A stretch of 64,000 nt of DNA, from positions 2,094,501-2,158,500 of the forward strand of contig NZ_CP059449.1 in the NCBI RefSeq assembly GCF_022023855.1, read 5' to 3'. Under the pieces are notes generated by a model. The model saw only the letters and a list, made by a program, of their open reading frames with translations. It was not told the DNA's origin and ran no database searches. Below, piece by piece: positions 24,400-34,000 of this stretch; within the stretch, counting starts at the first letter, position 1, and each line of letters opens with the position of its first letter. The stretch comes from Azospirillum brasilense. Its GTDB lineage: Bacteria > Pseudomonadota > Alphaproteobacteria > Azospirillales > Azospirillaceae. A program made the position numbers and the translations under genes.

Positions 24400-25161
24400 A
24401 TGACCCTCTCCCTCACCAACCGCACCGCCCTGGTCACCGGGGCCTCCGCCGGCCTGGGCCGTCACTTCGCGGGTGTACTCGCCGCGGCAGGCGCCCGCGT
24501 CGCTCTGGCCGCGCGGCGGCGCGAGAGCCTGGACGCCGCCGTCGCCGAGATCGAGGCGGCGGGCGGACAGGCCGTCGCCGTGCCGCTGGACGTCACCGAC
24601 GCCGCCTCCGTCCGCGACGGCGTCCGGGAGGCGGCAAGCGCGCTCGGCGGGCTGGACATCCTCGTCAACAACGCTGGGGCCACCGTCGCCAAGCCCGCGC
24701 TGGACTACGCGGAGGAGGAGTGGGACCGCGTCATCGACACCAACCTGAAGGGCGCCTTCCTCACCGCGCAGGAGACGGCGCGCGTGATGAGGGAGCAGGG
24801 GCGGGGCGGGTCGATCGTCAACATCGCCTCCATCCTCGGGCTGCGGGTGGCCGGCCATGTCGTGGCCTACACCGCGTCGAAGGCCGGGCTGGTGCAGATG
24901 ACCCAGGCGCTGGCCCTGGAATGGGCGCGTTACGGCATCCGCGTCAACGCGCTTGCGCCCGGCTACATGGAAACCGACCTGAACCGCGATTTCCTGGCGA
25001 CCGACGCCGGGCAGGCGCTGATCCGGCGGGTGCCGCAGCGGCGGCTGGGGAGGCTCTCGGACCTCGACGGGCCGTTGCTGCTGCTCTGCTCCGAGGCCTC
25101 GGCCTACATGACCGGGGCGGTGGTGCCGGTGGACGGCGGGCATCTGGTCAGCACCTTGTAA
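24400..25161 (+). CDS. SDR-family oxidoreductase, LvaD-like by context
   Basis: This 253-residue short-chain dehydrogenase has the nucleotide-binding TGASAGLG at 13-20, NNAG at 90-93 and the catalytic residues Ser144, Tyr157 and Lys161 (YTASK). A basic ARRRES segment after the second strand would favour NADP(H). By analogy with the lva operon it would reduce a 4-oxoacyl-CoA to 4-hydroxyacyl-CoA. That role is inferred from the neighbours, since SDRs cannot be assigned by family alone. Confidence 0.87.
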   Translation: MTLSLTNRTALVTGASAGLGRHFAGVLAAAGARVALAARRRESLDAAVAEIEAAGGQAVAVPLDVTDAASVRDGVREAASALGGLDILVNNAGATVAKPALDYAEEEWDRVIDTNLKGAFLTAQETARVMREQGRGGSIVNIASILGLRVAGHVVAYTASKAGLVQMTQALALEWARYGIRVNALAPGYMETDLNRDFLATDAGQALIRRVPQRRLGRLSDLDGPLLLLCSEASAYMTGAVVPVDGGHLVSTL

Positions 25162-25192
25162 TCAAGAAAAACGACGGAGAGGACCCGAACCG

Positions 25193-26389
25193 ATGGATTT
25201 CAGCCTGCCCCCGCCGATCGAGGAGTTCCGCCGCCGCGTGCGCGCCTTCGTGGAGGAGCGCATCCTGCCGCTGGAAGCGGACCCGGCCTCCTACGACGCG
25301 CACGAGAACATCGCGCCCGCCCTGCTGGAGCGCCTGCGCGGGGAGGTGAAGTCCGCCGGGCTGTGGGCGCCGCAGATGCCGACGGCGTGCGGCGGGCAGG
25401 GGCTGGGCATCGTCGGCATGGCCGCGGCCTACGAGGAGATGAACCGCTCCATCTTCGGGCCGGTCTGCTTCAACTGCGCCGCCCCCGACGACGGCAACAT
25501 GCAGCTTCTCAACAAGGTGGCGACCGAGGCGCAGAAGGAGCGCTGGCTCCAGCCCATCGTCGACGGGACGGTGCGCTCCGCCTTCGTGATGACCGAGCCG
25601 CATCCCGGCGGCGGCTCCGACCCCTCGATGATGAAGACGCGGGCGGAGCGGAAGGGCGACCGCTGGGTGATCTCCGGCCACAAATGGTTCATCACCGGGG
25701 CGGGCGAGGCGCAGCATTTCATCCTGATCGCCCGCACCTCCGACGACGCGCGCAAGGGGCTGACCGCCTTCCTGTTCGACAAGGACCAGCCCGGCTGGGA
25801 GATCGTCCGCCGCATCCCGATCATGGGGCCGGAGGAGCATGGCGGCCATTGCGAGCTGCGCTTCGACGGGTTGGAGGTCTCCGACGAGAACGTCCTGATG
25901 AACATCGGCGACGGGTTGAAGGCCACGCAGATCCGCCTCGGCCCGGCGCGGCTGACCCATTGCATGCGCTGGACCGGCCTGTCGAAGCGGGCCATGGAAA
26001 TCGCCGCCGCCTATGTGCGCGAGCGCGAGAGCTTCGGCACCACGCTCGCCGGTCACGAGGGCGTGCAGTGGATGATGGGCGACGTCGCCATGCAGATCGA
26101 AATCGGGCGGCTGCTGGTCATGAAGGCGGCGTGGCAGCTCGACCGCGGCGATTTCGCCCGCAAGGAGGTGTCGATGGCCAAGGTCCATGTCGCCGACACG
26201 CTGCACAAGGCGGTGGACACGGCCATCCAGCTCTGCGGGGCCAGGGGCTATTCGAAGGACACGGCGCTGGAGTGGATGTACCGCTACGCCCGGCAGGCCC
26301 GGCTGGTGGACGGGGCGTCGGAAGTCCACAAGATGGTCCTGGCGCGATTCTACATGGACGAGGGCGACGGCTTCTGGGCCTGGGGGTGA
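25193..26389 (+). CDS. Acyl-CoA dehydrogenase, ACAD11/LvaC-like
   Basis: This 398-residue flavoenzyme has the acyl-CoA dehydrogenase pattern (VMTEPHPGG near 143, KWFITGAG near 166, an ADG-like VDGASEVHK near the C-terminus). It resembles the dehydrogenase half of mammalian ACAD10/ACAD11, for example in FNCAAPDDGNM and RLGPARLTHCMR. The next gene encodes a phosphotransferase matching the other half. In the lva system this enzyme removes phosphate from a 4-phosphoacyl-CoA on the way to the 3-hydroxyacyl-CoA. GGAGAGG precedes ATG 25193. Confidence 0.9.
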   Translation: MDFSLPPPIEEFRRRVRAFVEERILPLEADPASYDAHENIAPALLERLRGEVKSAGLWAPQMPTACGGQGLGIVGMAAAYEEMNRSIFGPVCFNCAAPDDGNMQLLNKVATEAQKERWLQPIVDGTVRSAFVMTEPHPGGGSDPSMMKTRAERKGDRWVISGHKWFITGAGEAQHFILIARTSDDARKGLTAFLFDKDQPGWEIVRRIPIMGPEEHGGHCELRFDGLEVSDENVLMNIGDGLKATQIRLGPARLTHCMRWTGLSKRAMEIAAAYVRERESFGTTLAGHEGVQWMMGDVAMQIEIGRLLVMKAAWQLDRGDFARKEVSMAKVHVADTLHKAVDTAIQLCGARGYSKDTALEWMYRYARQARLVDGASEVHKMVLARFYMDEGDGFWAWG

Positions 26390-26393
26390 TGGG

Positions 26394-27497
26394 ATGGGCG
26401 CACTGATCGACGGGGAAAGCCGGCCGCGGCTGGAATCGTGGCTGGCCGGGGCGACCGGCGCGACGCGCGTGTCGGTGGCCGACGAAGGCACCCTCGGCGG
26501 GGGAGCCATCTCGCTCAACCTTGCGGTGACTCTGGACATCGACGGCGGGCCTCGGGCCGGGCGGCACGCTTGTGTGCTGCGCGCCCAGCCGGGTGGCGCG
26601 GCGGTGGCGTCCGGCATGAAGGCCAGCATCTCCAAGGCTCAGGAATTCGCCGCGCTGCGCGCTGCCTTCGGCGCCGGGGTGGCGGCGCCGGAACCCATCG
26701 CCGCCTGCGGCGACCCGGCGGTTCTCGGCGCCGACTTCTACATCATGCGCCGCGCCGAGGGCATCGGCGCCGGGCACAAGGTGGTGAAGGCCGACCAGCC
26801 GCAGCGCGGCCTCGCCCGCGAGCTTGGCCGGCAGTTGGGCCGCCTGCACAAGGCCGGGCCGGACACGCCGGGGCTGGAGGACCTGCCGGTTCCGGCCGCG
26901 TCGCCGGCGCTCGACTGCGTCCACACCTACCGAGACTGGCTGGGTGATCTGGCGCTGCGCGACGCCGTTCTGGCCTGGGGCCTGCGCTGGCTGGAGATTC
27001 ACGCGCCGCCGCCGGGCGATCTGGTGCTGTGCCACCGCGACTACCGCACCGGGAACTATCTGGTGAAGGACGGCGGGCTGACCGCCATCCTGGACTGGGA
27101 GTTTGCGGGATTCAGCGATCCCATGGAGGACCTGGGCTGGTTCTGCGCCCGCTCCTGGCGGTTCGGGCGCCACGACCGCGAGGCGGGCGGGCTGGCCGGG
27201 CGGGAGGATTTCTACGCCGGCTATGAGGAGACGTCGGGCCGCCGGGTGGACCCGCAGGCGGTCGCCTATTGGGAAACCGCCGCCTACATGCGCTGGGCGG
27301 CCATCGCGGTCCTGCAGGAGCGCCGCCACACTTCCGGCGAGGAGCCGTCGCTGGAGCTGGCTTTGACCGGGCGGATGCTGCCGGAGATCGAGTTGGACTT
27401 GTTGCGCCACATCCATGGGCTGGGGCTGACGGCCTCCGCCCCGGCGGCGGTCGGTGCCGAACCGTCCGGCGATGCCGGCGAAGAAAGGGTCGCCTGA
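26394..27497 (+). CDS. APH-type phosphotransferase, LvaA-like
   Basis: This 367-residue kinase of the aminoglycoside-phosphotransferase fold has a Brenner-type motif LCHRDYRTGN with catalytic Asp216 and a DWEF metal-binding motif with Asp234. Adjacent to an ACAD11-like gene, it is best read as a 4-hydroxyacyl-CoA kinase rather than a resistance enzyme. It starts 4 nt after the dehydrogenase stop and its own stop overlaps the next start by one base (TGATG), so the three genes are tightly coupled. Confidence 0.87.
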   Translation: MGALIDGESRPRLESWLAGATGATRVSVADEGTLGGGAISLNLAVTLDIDGGPRAGRHACVLRAQPGGAAVASGMKASISKAQEFAALRAAFGAGVAAPEPIAACGDPAVLGADFYIMRRAEGIGAGHKVVKADQPQRGLARELGRQLGRLHKAGPDTPGLEDLPVPAASPALDCVHTYRDWLGDLALRDAVLAWGLRWLEIHAPPPGDLVLCHRDYRTGNYLVKDGGLTAILDWEFAGFSDPMEDLGWFCARSWRFGRHDREAGGLAGREDFYAGYEETSGRRVDPQAVAYWETAAYMRWAAIAVLQERRHTSGEEPSLELALTGRMLPEIELDLLRHIHGLGLTASAPAAVGAEPSGDAGEERVA

Positions 27498-27886
27498 TGC
27501 GCACCAGCCCCGACGCCCAGGAATTGCTGAGCATCGTCGCGGAGACCTTCCGCACCGACCTGCTTCCCCACATTCCACCGGCACAGCGCTACACGGCGCT
27601 GATGATCGCCAACGCGCTCGGCATCGTGCAGCGCGAACTGGCCGGCGCGGACGAGGCCGGCCACGCCATGCTGGCGGCGCTGGCCCTGCTCTACGGCGAG
27701 GACGCCGACGACAGCCTGTCCGGCGCCGACCTGCGCCGGCGGGTGGAGGCACTTCAGCACCGGCTGTGCATCGAGATCGCCGCGGGCGACTTCGATCACG
27801 ACGGCCAGGACGTGCTGATGGAATGCCTGGAGGAGATCGTCCAGGCCCGGCTGGGCATCGCCAACCCGAAGCTGCTGCGGGGGTAA
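27497..27886 (+). CDS. DUF6285 protein, LvaB-like
   Basis: This 129-residue helical protein belongs to DUF6285, a family that accompanies APH-type kinases and ACAD11-like dehydrogenases in proteobacteria. In Pseudomonas putida the small LvaB protein is needed with LvaA for phosphorylation of 4-hydroxyacyl-CoA. There is no catalytic motif, signal peptide or membrane segment. The start is fixed by the one-base overlap with the kinase stop. It is the last gene of the operon, followed by a repeat region. Confidence 0.8.
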   Translation: MRTSPDAQELLSIVAETFRTDLLPHIPPAQRYTALMIANALGIVQRELAGADEAGHAMLAALALLYGEDADDSLSGADLRRRVEALQHRLCIEIAAGDFDHDGQDVLMECLEEIVQARLGIANPKLLRG

Positions 27887-27895
27887 ATCAGGCAT

Positions 27896-28085
<190 letters not shown>

Positions 28086-28093
28086 TATGGGCT

Positions 28094-28891
28094 TCACTCC
28101 GCGATCGGCTCGTAGAATTCCGGGCCGAAGTCGGCGGCTTGGCGGCTGGTCACGTTGAAGGGCTTCTTCAGGCCGCCGCGGAAATACCGCTTCACCAGAT
28201 CCTGCCACGTCTCCACCGGGTCCACGCCGCGCTTGGCGCAGAGATGGCCGAACCAGCGCCGTCCGGCGGCGACGTGGGTGATCTCCTCGTCGTGGATGAC
28301 CTGGAGCAGGGCAGCGCTCTCCGCGTCGCCGAACTCGGCCAGGCGGCGGACGGTTTCCGGGGTCACATCGAGCCCGCGCGCCTCCAGCACCATCGGCACC
28401 ACGGCCAGCCGGGCGGCGAGGTCGTGGGCGGTGGTGGTCGCGGCCTGCCACAGCCCGTCATGGGCCGGCAACTCGCCATAGCCGGCACCGAGCTGGTTCA
28501 GCCGCTCCTCCAGCATCTGGAAGTGCCGGGCCTCGTCGTCGGCGACCTGCACCCAATCGTCGGTGAAGCCCTTCGGCATCCCTTCCCCGACGAAGCGGCA
28601 CACGATGTCCCAGGCGAGGTCGATGGCGTTCAGCTCGATGTGGGCCAGCGCGTGAAGCAGGGCGACGCGGTTCTGCGCGCTGCCGCCGCGCCCGCGCTTG
28701 GGCATGTCGCGGGGCAGCATCAGCGGCGGACGCTCCGGACGGGCGGGGCGCTCCGGCGGGGCCAGAGAGCCGAACTCGGTAATGAGGCCATCGCGCCACG
28801 CCGCGGCGTAGTCCCGCGTCAGGCGCACCTTCTCCAGCGGCGCCGCGGTGGTCAGCACCGCGACGGCCGCATCACACAGAGTCGTCACCAT
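28094..28891 (-). CDS. DUF455 family ferritin-like protein
   Basis: This 265-residue protein of the DUF455 family adopts a ferritin-like four-helix fold. Candidate metal ligands appear as AHIELNAIDLAWD, the DDEARHFQMLEERL repeat and HDEEITHVAAG, the E-x-x-H pattern expected for a di-iron site. The substrate is unknown. The start at 28891 overlaps the end of the cysQ gene by 7 nt and has no strong binding site of its own, so it is probably translated by coupling. Confidence 0.85.
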   Translation of the reverse strand: MVTTLCDAAVAVLTTAAPLEKVRLTRDYAAAWRDGLITEFGSLAPPERPARPERPPLMLPRDMPKRGRGGSAQNRVALLHALAHIELNAIDLAWDIVCRFVGEGMPKGFTDDWVQVADDEARHFQMLEERLNQLGAGYGELPAHDGLWQAATTTAHDLAARLAVVPMVLEARGLDVTPETVRRLAEFGDAESAALLQVIHDEEITHVAAGRRWFGHLCAKRGVDPVETWQDLVKRYFRGGLKKPFNVTSRQAADFGPEFYEPIAE

Positions 28892-29658
28892 CCATACGCA
28901 ACGAAATGGGGGTTCAGGATGTCGGCCTTGCCGTAGAGGAAGGGTGAACCGTCAGGCTGCTCCACCCGCCCACCGGCGGCGGCGAGGATGGCGTGGCCGG
29001 CGGCGGTGTCCCATTCGCTGGTCGGGCCGAAGCGGGGGTAGAGGTCGGCCTTGCCCGACGCCACCGTGCAGAACTTCAAGGAACTGCCACAGGTCACCCG
29101 GTTTTTCACCGTATAGCCGGCCAGAAAGCTCTCCAGCTCGCTGCCGCTGCCGTGGGAGCGGCTGGCGACCACGGTCAGGCCGTCGGGGGGCGGCTTGCGG
29201 ACCTGGATCGGATAGTCATGGCGGCCTTCCACCCAATGGACGGCGGTGCCCGCTCCGCAGGCGGCGTAGAGATCGCCCGTGGCCGGCGCGTAGACGACGC
29301 CCAGAACCGGACGCCCGCCCTCGATCAGGGCGATGTTGACGGTGAACTCGCCGTTGCGGCTGATGAATTCCTTGGTTCCGTCCAGCGGATCGACCAGCCA
29401 GAAGCGTCCGCCAGAAATGTCCGGCCGGTGCCCGGCGGCCACGGCCTCCTCCGCCACCACCGGGATGCCGGGAGCAATGTGGTGCAGGGCCGGGGTGATG
29501 ACATGCTCGGCGGCCAGATCGGCCTGGGTGACCGGACTGCCGTCGACCTTTGTGGCGGCGTCGATGCCGTCGTTGTAGAAGCGCAGGATCACCTGACCCG
29601 CTTCGTGGGCGATGGTCCGCACCTTGGGCAGCAGGCTCGCCGCGGCGGTGTCGGTCAT
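28885..29658 (-). CDS. cysQ: 3'(2'),5'-bisphosphate nucleotidase CysQ
   Basis: This 257-residue enzyme of the inositol-monophosphatase superfamily removes the 3' phosphate of PAP made in sulphate assimilation. Metal-site motifs are present: Glu70-Glu71 (VVAEEAV), Asp90-Pro-Leu-Asp93-Gly-Thr, and the C-terminal EWDTAAG. The KEF after DPLDGT is typical of CysQ rather than inositol phosphatase. GGAGG is 6 nt before ATG 29658. It is the first gene of a pair with DUF455. Confidence 0.9.
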   Translation of the reverse strand: MTDTAAASLLPKVRTIAHEAGQVILRFYNDGIDAATKVDGSPVTQADLAAEHVITPALHHIAPGIPVVAEEAVAAGHRPDISGGRFWLVDPLDGTKEFISRNGEFTVNIALIEGGRPVLGVVYAPATGDLYAACGAGTAVHWVEGRHDYPIQVRKPPPDGLTVVASRSHGSGSELESFLAGYTVKNRVTCGSSLKFCTVASGKADLYPRFGPTSEWDTAAGHAILAAAGGRVEQPDGSPFLYGKADILNPHFVAYGW

Positions 29659-29751
29659 GGGTGGTCCTCCGGTCGGCTGGTGTGCGAACGGTCACCATAG
29701 CGCGCCCGGATGCTGGGCTGGAAGGCTTGAAAGGGCGGGAAGGATGGGAGA

Positions 29752-30261
29752 ATGCGGATGAACGCGGGATGGCGCGCCATGGAAGCGACGGACTTGGACC
29801 GTGTGATGGCCATCGCCGAGATCGTGCACCCCGATTACCCGGAAGACCGCGCCGTCTTCGCCGAGCGTCTGGCCCTCTACCCTGAGGGCTGCGCCATAGC
29901 GGAGGCGGATGGACTCGGCATCGGCTACATCGTCATGCATCCGGGGCGGCTGGGTGTTCCGCCGCCGCTCGACTCGCCGCTCGGCGCGCTGCCGGAGATG
30001 CCGGACTGCCTCTATCTGCACGACGTCGCCCTGCTGCCCGCGGCGCGGGGTCTGGGGTTGGGCGTGGCGGTGCTGGAGCGCGTAAACACGCTGGCAGCGC
30101 GGCAGGGGTTTCGCTGGCTGGCCCTGACCTCCACCCCCGGCGCGCGGGCCTTCTGGGACGCGCAAGGATTCCTGCCCCATGACGGCGGGGCTGGGCTGGT
30201 GGCCAAGCTGGCCTCCTACGGCGGCAGCATGACCTACATGACGAAGCCGGTGAAAGGCTGA
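29752..30261 (+). CDS. GNAT family N-acetyltransferase
   Basis: This 169-residue acetyltransferase has the GNAT signature region YLHDVALLPAARGLGLG (the acetyl-CoA pyrophosphate loop near residues 87-103) and the later GARAFWDAQGF motif. The substrate is unknown. Two in-frame starts (29752 and 29758) each have a purine-rich site about 7 nt upstream. It is an isolated gene, divergent from cysQ. Confidence 0.85.
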   Translation: MRMNAGWRAMEATDLDRVMAIAEIVHPDYPEDRAVFAERLALYPEGCAIAEADGLGIGYIVMHPGRLGVPPPLDSPLGALPEMPDCLYLHDVALLPAARGLGLGVAVLERVNTLAARQGFRWLALTSTPGARAFWDAQGFLPHDGGAGLVAKLASYGGSMTYMTKPVKG

Positions 30262-30417
30262 TCCGGCGCCTTTGTGGTAATTTGCCGAAAATTGTATCCA
30301 TCGCGCCGGGCGGAGACTCGATTTGCGGCAAGTTGTCCGACCCCGGCGGGCGGTTCGGGGTGCTATGTTGCGGCGTTCCCCGCACCTTCAGCACAGCCGT
30401 TCGCCGGCAGGCCCCCC

Positions 30418-30852
30418 ATGCAGCCATCCGCCCGCTTCCCGTGGAAGTCCGAATACACGGTCGGAAACGAGTCCATCGACGAACAGCACCGGACACTTCT
30501 GGAACTGGCTGGGCTGTTGCACATGGCGGTTGCGGCGGGGCAGGGCTACAAGATCATCCAGAACGCCTTCGCCGCCCTGGTGAAGTACACGGAGGAGCAT
30601 TTCTCCGACGAGGAACAGTTCTGGATCGACGCCAAGAGCGCCGGCGTCGAGAAGCACAAGCGGCTGCACCGGCAGATCACCGAAGAACTGCTGGCCCTGC
30701 GGTTCGAGGGGCCGTACGGCGTCGTCTTCTGCACGCCCAACGAACTGACCAACTGGGTCGAGCACCGCCTGATCGCCCACTTCATCGAAGAGGATCAGGG
30801 CGTCTACCGCAGCCTGACCCCGGGCACCAAGCGGAAGCGGGCCTCCGCCTGA
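30418..30852 (+). CDS. Bacteriohemerythrin
   Basis: This 144-residue single-domain hemerythrin binds O2 at a di-iron centre. Expected ligands are visible: His in DEQHRTLLEL, His and Glu in EEHFSDEEQFW, two His in HKRLH, and the C-terminal HRLIAHFIEED with His and Asp. The start at ATG 30418 is chosen because the domain begins there; no clear binding site is present. It is a single gene ahead of the trehalose/glycogen operon. A role in oxygen sensing or delivery in a microaerophile is plausible. Confidence 0.88.
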   Translation: MQPSARFPWKSEYTVGNESIDEQHRTLLELAGLLHMAVAAGQGYKIIQNAFAALVKYTEEHFSDEEQFWIDAKSAGVEKHKRLHRQITEELLALRFEGPYGVVFCTPNELTNWVEHRLIAHFIEEDQGVYRSLTPGTKRKRASA

Positions 30853-31031
30853 GTTCGGCACCGCCTCCAATGGTGGTCCACCATCGCAGGTTTCGCGTCC
30901 AACGTTGCCTTTGCCGTGGAACGGACCCAACTCTAACTGGTTTATGATGTGGCGCGGCTGCCGGATGGGCGCGGGATTCCCCGCCCGTGCGGCGGCCCCG
31001 CTCCACCAGACCAGCGGAGCGACGGGGCGGT

Positions 31032-34000
31032 ATGAAGAACTCGGACAATGGCCGGATCGATCGGAACGACACGCTCTGGTACAAGGACGCGGTCATCTAT
31101 CAGCTTCACGTCAAGGCGTTCTTCGACGCCGACAACGACGGCATCGGCGACATCGCCGGACTGACGCAGAAGCTTGACTACATCCAGGAGCTTGGCGTCA
31201 CCACGCTGTGGCTGCTGCCCTTCTACCCCTCGCCGCTGCGCGACGACGGCTACGACATCGCCGATTACAAGGCGGTCAACCCGTCCTACGGCAATCTCCA
31301 GGACTTCAAGCGGTTCCTGCGCGAGTGCCATGACCGCGGCCTGCGCGTTATCACGGAACTGGTCATCAACCACACCTCCGACCAGCACCCATGGTTCCAG
31401 CGCGCCCGTCAGGCCAAGCCGGGATCGAACCACCGCAATTTCTACGTCTGGTCCGACACCGACCAGAAGTACCAGGGCACCCGCATCATCTTCTGCGACA
31501 CGGAAAAGTCCAATTGGACCTGGGATTCCGAGGCGCAGGCCTATTTCTGGCACCGCTTCTATTCGCACCAGCCCGACCTGAACTTCGACAACCCGAAAGT
31601 CCTTCAGGAGGTGCTGAACGTCATGCGCTTCTGGCTGGACATGGGGGTGGACGGGCTGCGGCTCGACGCCGTGCCCTACCTGAAGGAGCGCGAGGGCACC
31701 AACAACGAGAACCTGCCGGAAACCCACGACGTCCTGAAGGCGATCCGCACGGAGATCGACAAGGGCTACGGCGACCGCATGCTGCTGGCCGAAGCGAACC
31801 AGTGGCCGGAGGACGTGCTGCCCTATTTCGGCGACCTGGAGAAGGGCGGCGACGAATGCCACATGGCCTTCCACTTCCCGCTGATGCCGCGAATCTACAT
31901 GGCCGTCGCCATGGAGGACCGGCACCCCATCGCCGACATCATGCGCCAGACGCCGGACATCCCGGACGAGTGCCAGTGGGCCATCTTCCTGCGCAACCAT
32001 GACGAGCTGACGCTGGAGATGGTGACCGACCGGGAGCGGGACTATCTTTGGGACTTCTATGCCGCCGACCGGCGCATGCGCATCAACCTGGGCATCCGGC
32101 GGCGCCTCGCCCCGTTGCTCCAGAACGACCGCCGCAAGATCGAGCTGCTGAAGAGCCTGTTGTTGTCCATGCCGGGCACGCCGGTGCTCTATTACGGCGA
32201 CGAGATCGGAATGGGCGACAACATCTATCTCGGCGACCGCGACGGCGTGCGCACGCCGATGCAGTGGTCTCCCGACCGCAACGGCGGCTTCTCCCGCGCC
32301 GATCCGGCCCGGCTCTACCTGCCGGCGATCCAGGACCCGATCTACGGCTTCCAGGCCATCAACGTCGAAGCGCAGCAGCGCAGCCCGTCGTCGCTCCTGA
32401 ACTGGATGAAGCGGCTGATCGCCGTCCGCCAGCAGCACAAGGCGTTCGGGCGCGGCAGCTTCCAGCTCCTCTATCCGGGCAACCGCAAGGTCCTGGCCTA
32501 TCTGCGCTGCCATTCAACGGAGGAGGGCGACGAGGTCATCCTCTGCGTGGCCAACCTGTCCCGCTCCGCCCAGGCGGTGGAGCTGGACCTGAAGCAGTTC
32601 CGCGGCCGCGTGCCGGTGGAGATGCTGGGCCGCACGGTGTTCCCGCCGGTCGGTGATCTGCCCTATCTGCTGACCATCCCCGCCTACGGCTTCTACTGGT
32701 TCGCCCTGGCCGCCGAGGCGGCGCTGCCGTCCTGGCACGAGACGATGCCGGAGCCGGTGCCAGACCTGCTGACCATCGTCATGCGCGACGGCTGGAAGAG
32801 CCTGATCAGCGGGCGCGCGGAGGCCGAGCTGGCGCGCGACATCCTGCAGGCCTATCTGCCGCAGCAGCGCTGGTTCGCCGCCAAGGACCGCCGGATCGAA
32901 CGCGCGCATGTCCCGGTGTCCGCGCGGCTGAACGGGCCGGGCGATGGCTTCATGCTGCTCCACACCGAGGTCGAGCTTTCCGGTGGCGGCACGCAATCCT
33001 ACTTCCTGCCGCTGGCCATGAGCTGGGAGGAGAACGCCGGCAACACCGGCTGGCCGCTGCTCCCCTTCACGCTGGCCAAGGCCCGGCGCGGCCCGCGCAC
33101 CGGCGCCATCTACGACGCCATGCAGGCCGATGCCTTTACCCGCAGCCTGCTGACCGCCCTGCGCGAGGGGCGGGAGATCCCGGCGTCGCACGGGCACCTG
33201 CGCTTCTCGCCCACGGCCTGCATGGCCGACCTCGTGGTGGACGACGACACGGAGATCCGCCGCCTGGGCGTCGAGCAGAGCAACAGCTCCATCCTGGTCG
33301 GTAGCCAGGCCGTGCTGAAGGCGTTCCGCCGTCTGACCCCCGGTTCCCATCCGGAACTGGAGGTCGGACGCTTCCTGACCGAGGTCGCGGGCTTCCAGAA
33401 CACGCCGCCTCTGCTCGGCTCCGTCGAGCATGTGGCGGAGGACGGCACGCCGACCGCGCTGTTCGTTCTCCAGGGCTATGTCCGCAACCAGGGCGACGGC
33501 TGGAGCAGCACCGTCGATTCGCTGGTGCGCGAGCTGGACGACATCCGTCTCGGCCTCGCCCACGATCCGGAGGAACCGACCGAGGGCGAACCTTTCGGCA
33601 TGCACGCCGCCATGATGGCGACGCTCGGCCAGCGCACGGCGGAACTCCACTGCGCGCTGGCGAAGCGGACCGGCGATGCCGCCTTTGATCCGGAACCGGT
33701 CACCGCCGACGACCTGAAGGGCTGGGGCGAGTCCGCCCGCCGTCAGGCCGAGGCCGCCTTCGCCGCGCTGCCCGGCGCGCTGGACCGTCTGGCCCCCGCC
33801 GTGCGGGAGCAGGCGGAATCCCTGCTCGCCCGCCGCACTGACGTGATGAACCGGCTGGCCGAACTGGCCGACACGCCGCCGCAGGGCGACAAGACGCGCA
33901 TCCACGGCGACTATCACCTGGGGCAGGTGCTGCGCGCCCAGAACGACTGGTACATCATCGATTTCGAGGGCGAGCCGGCGAAGTCGCTGGAGGAGCGCCG

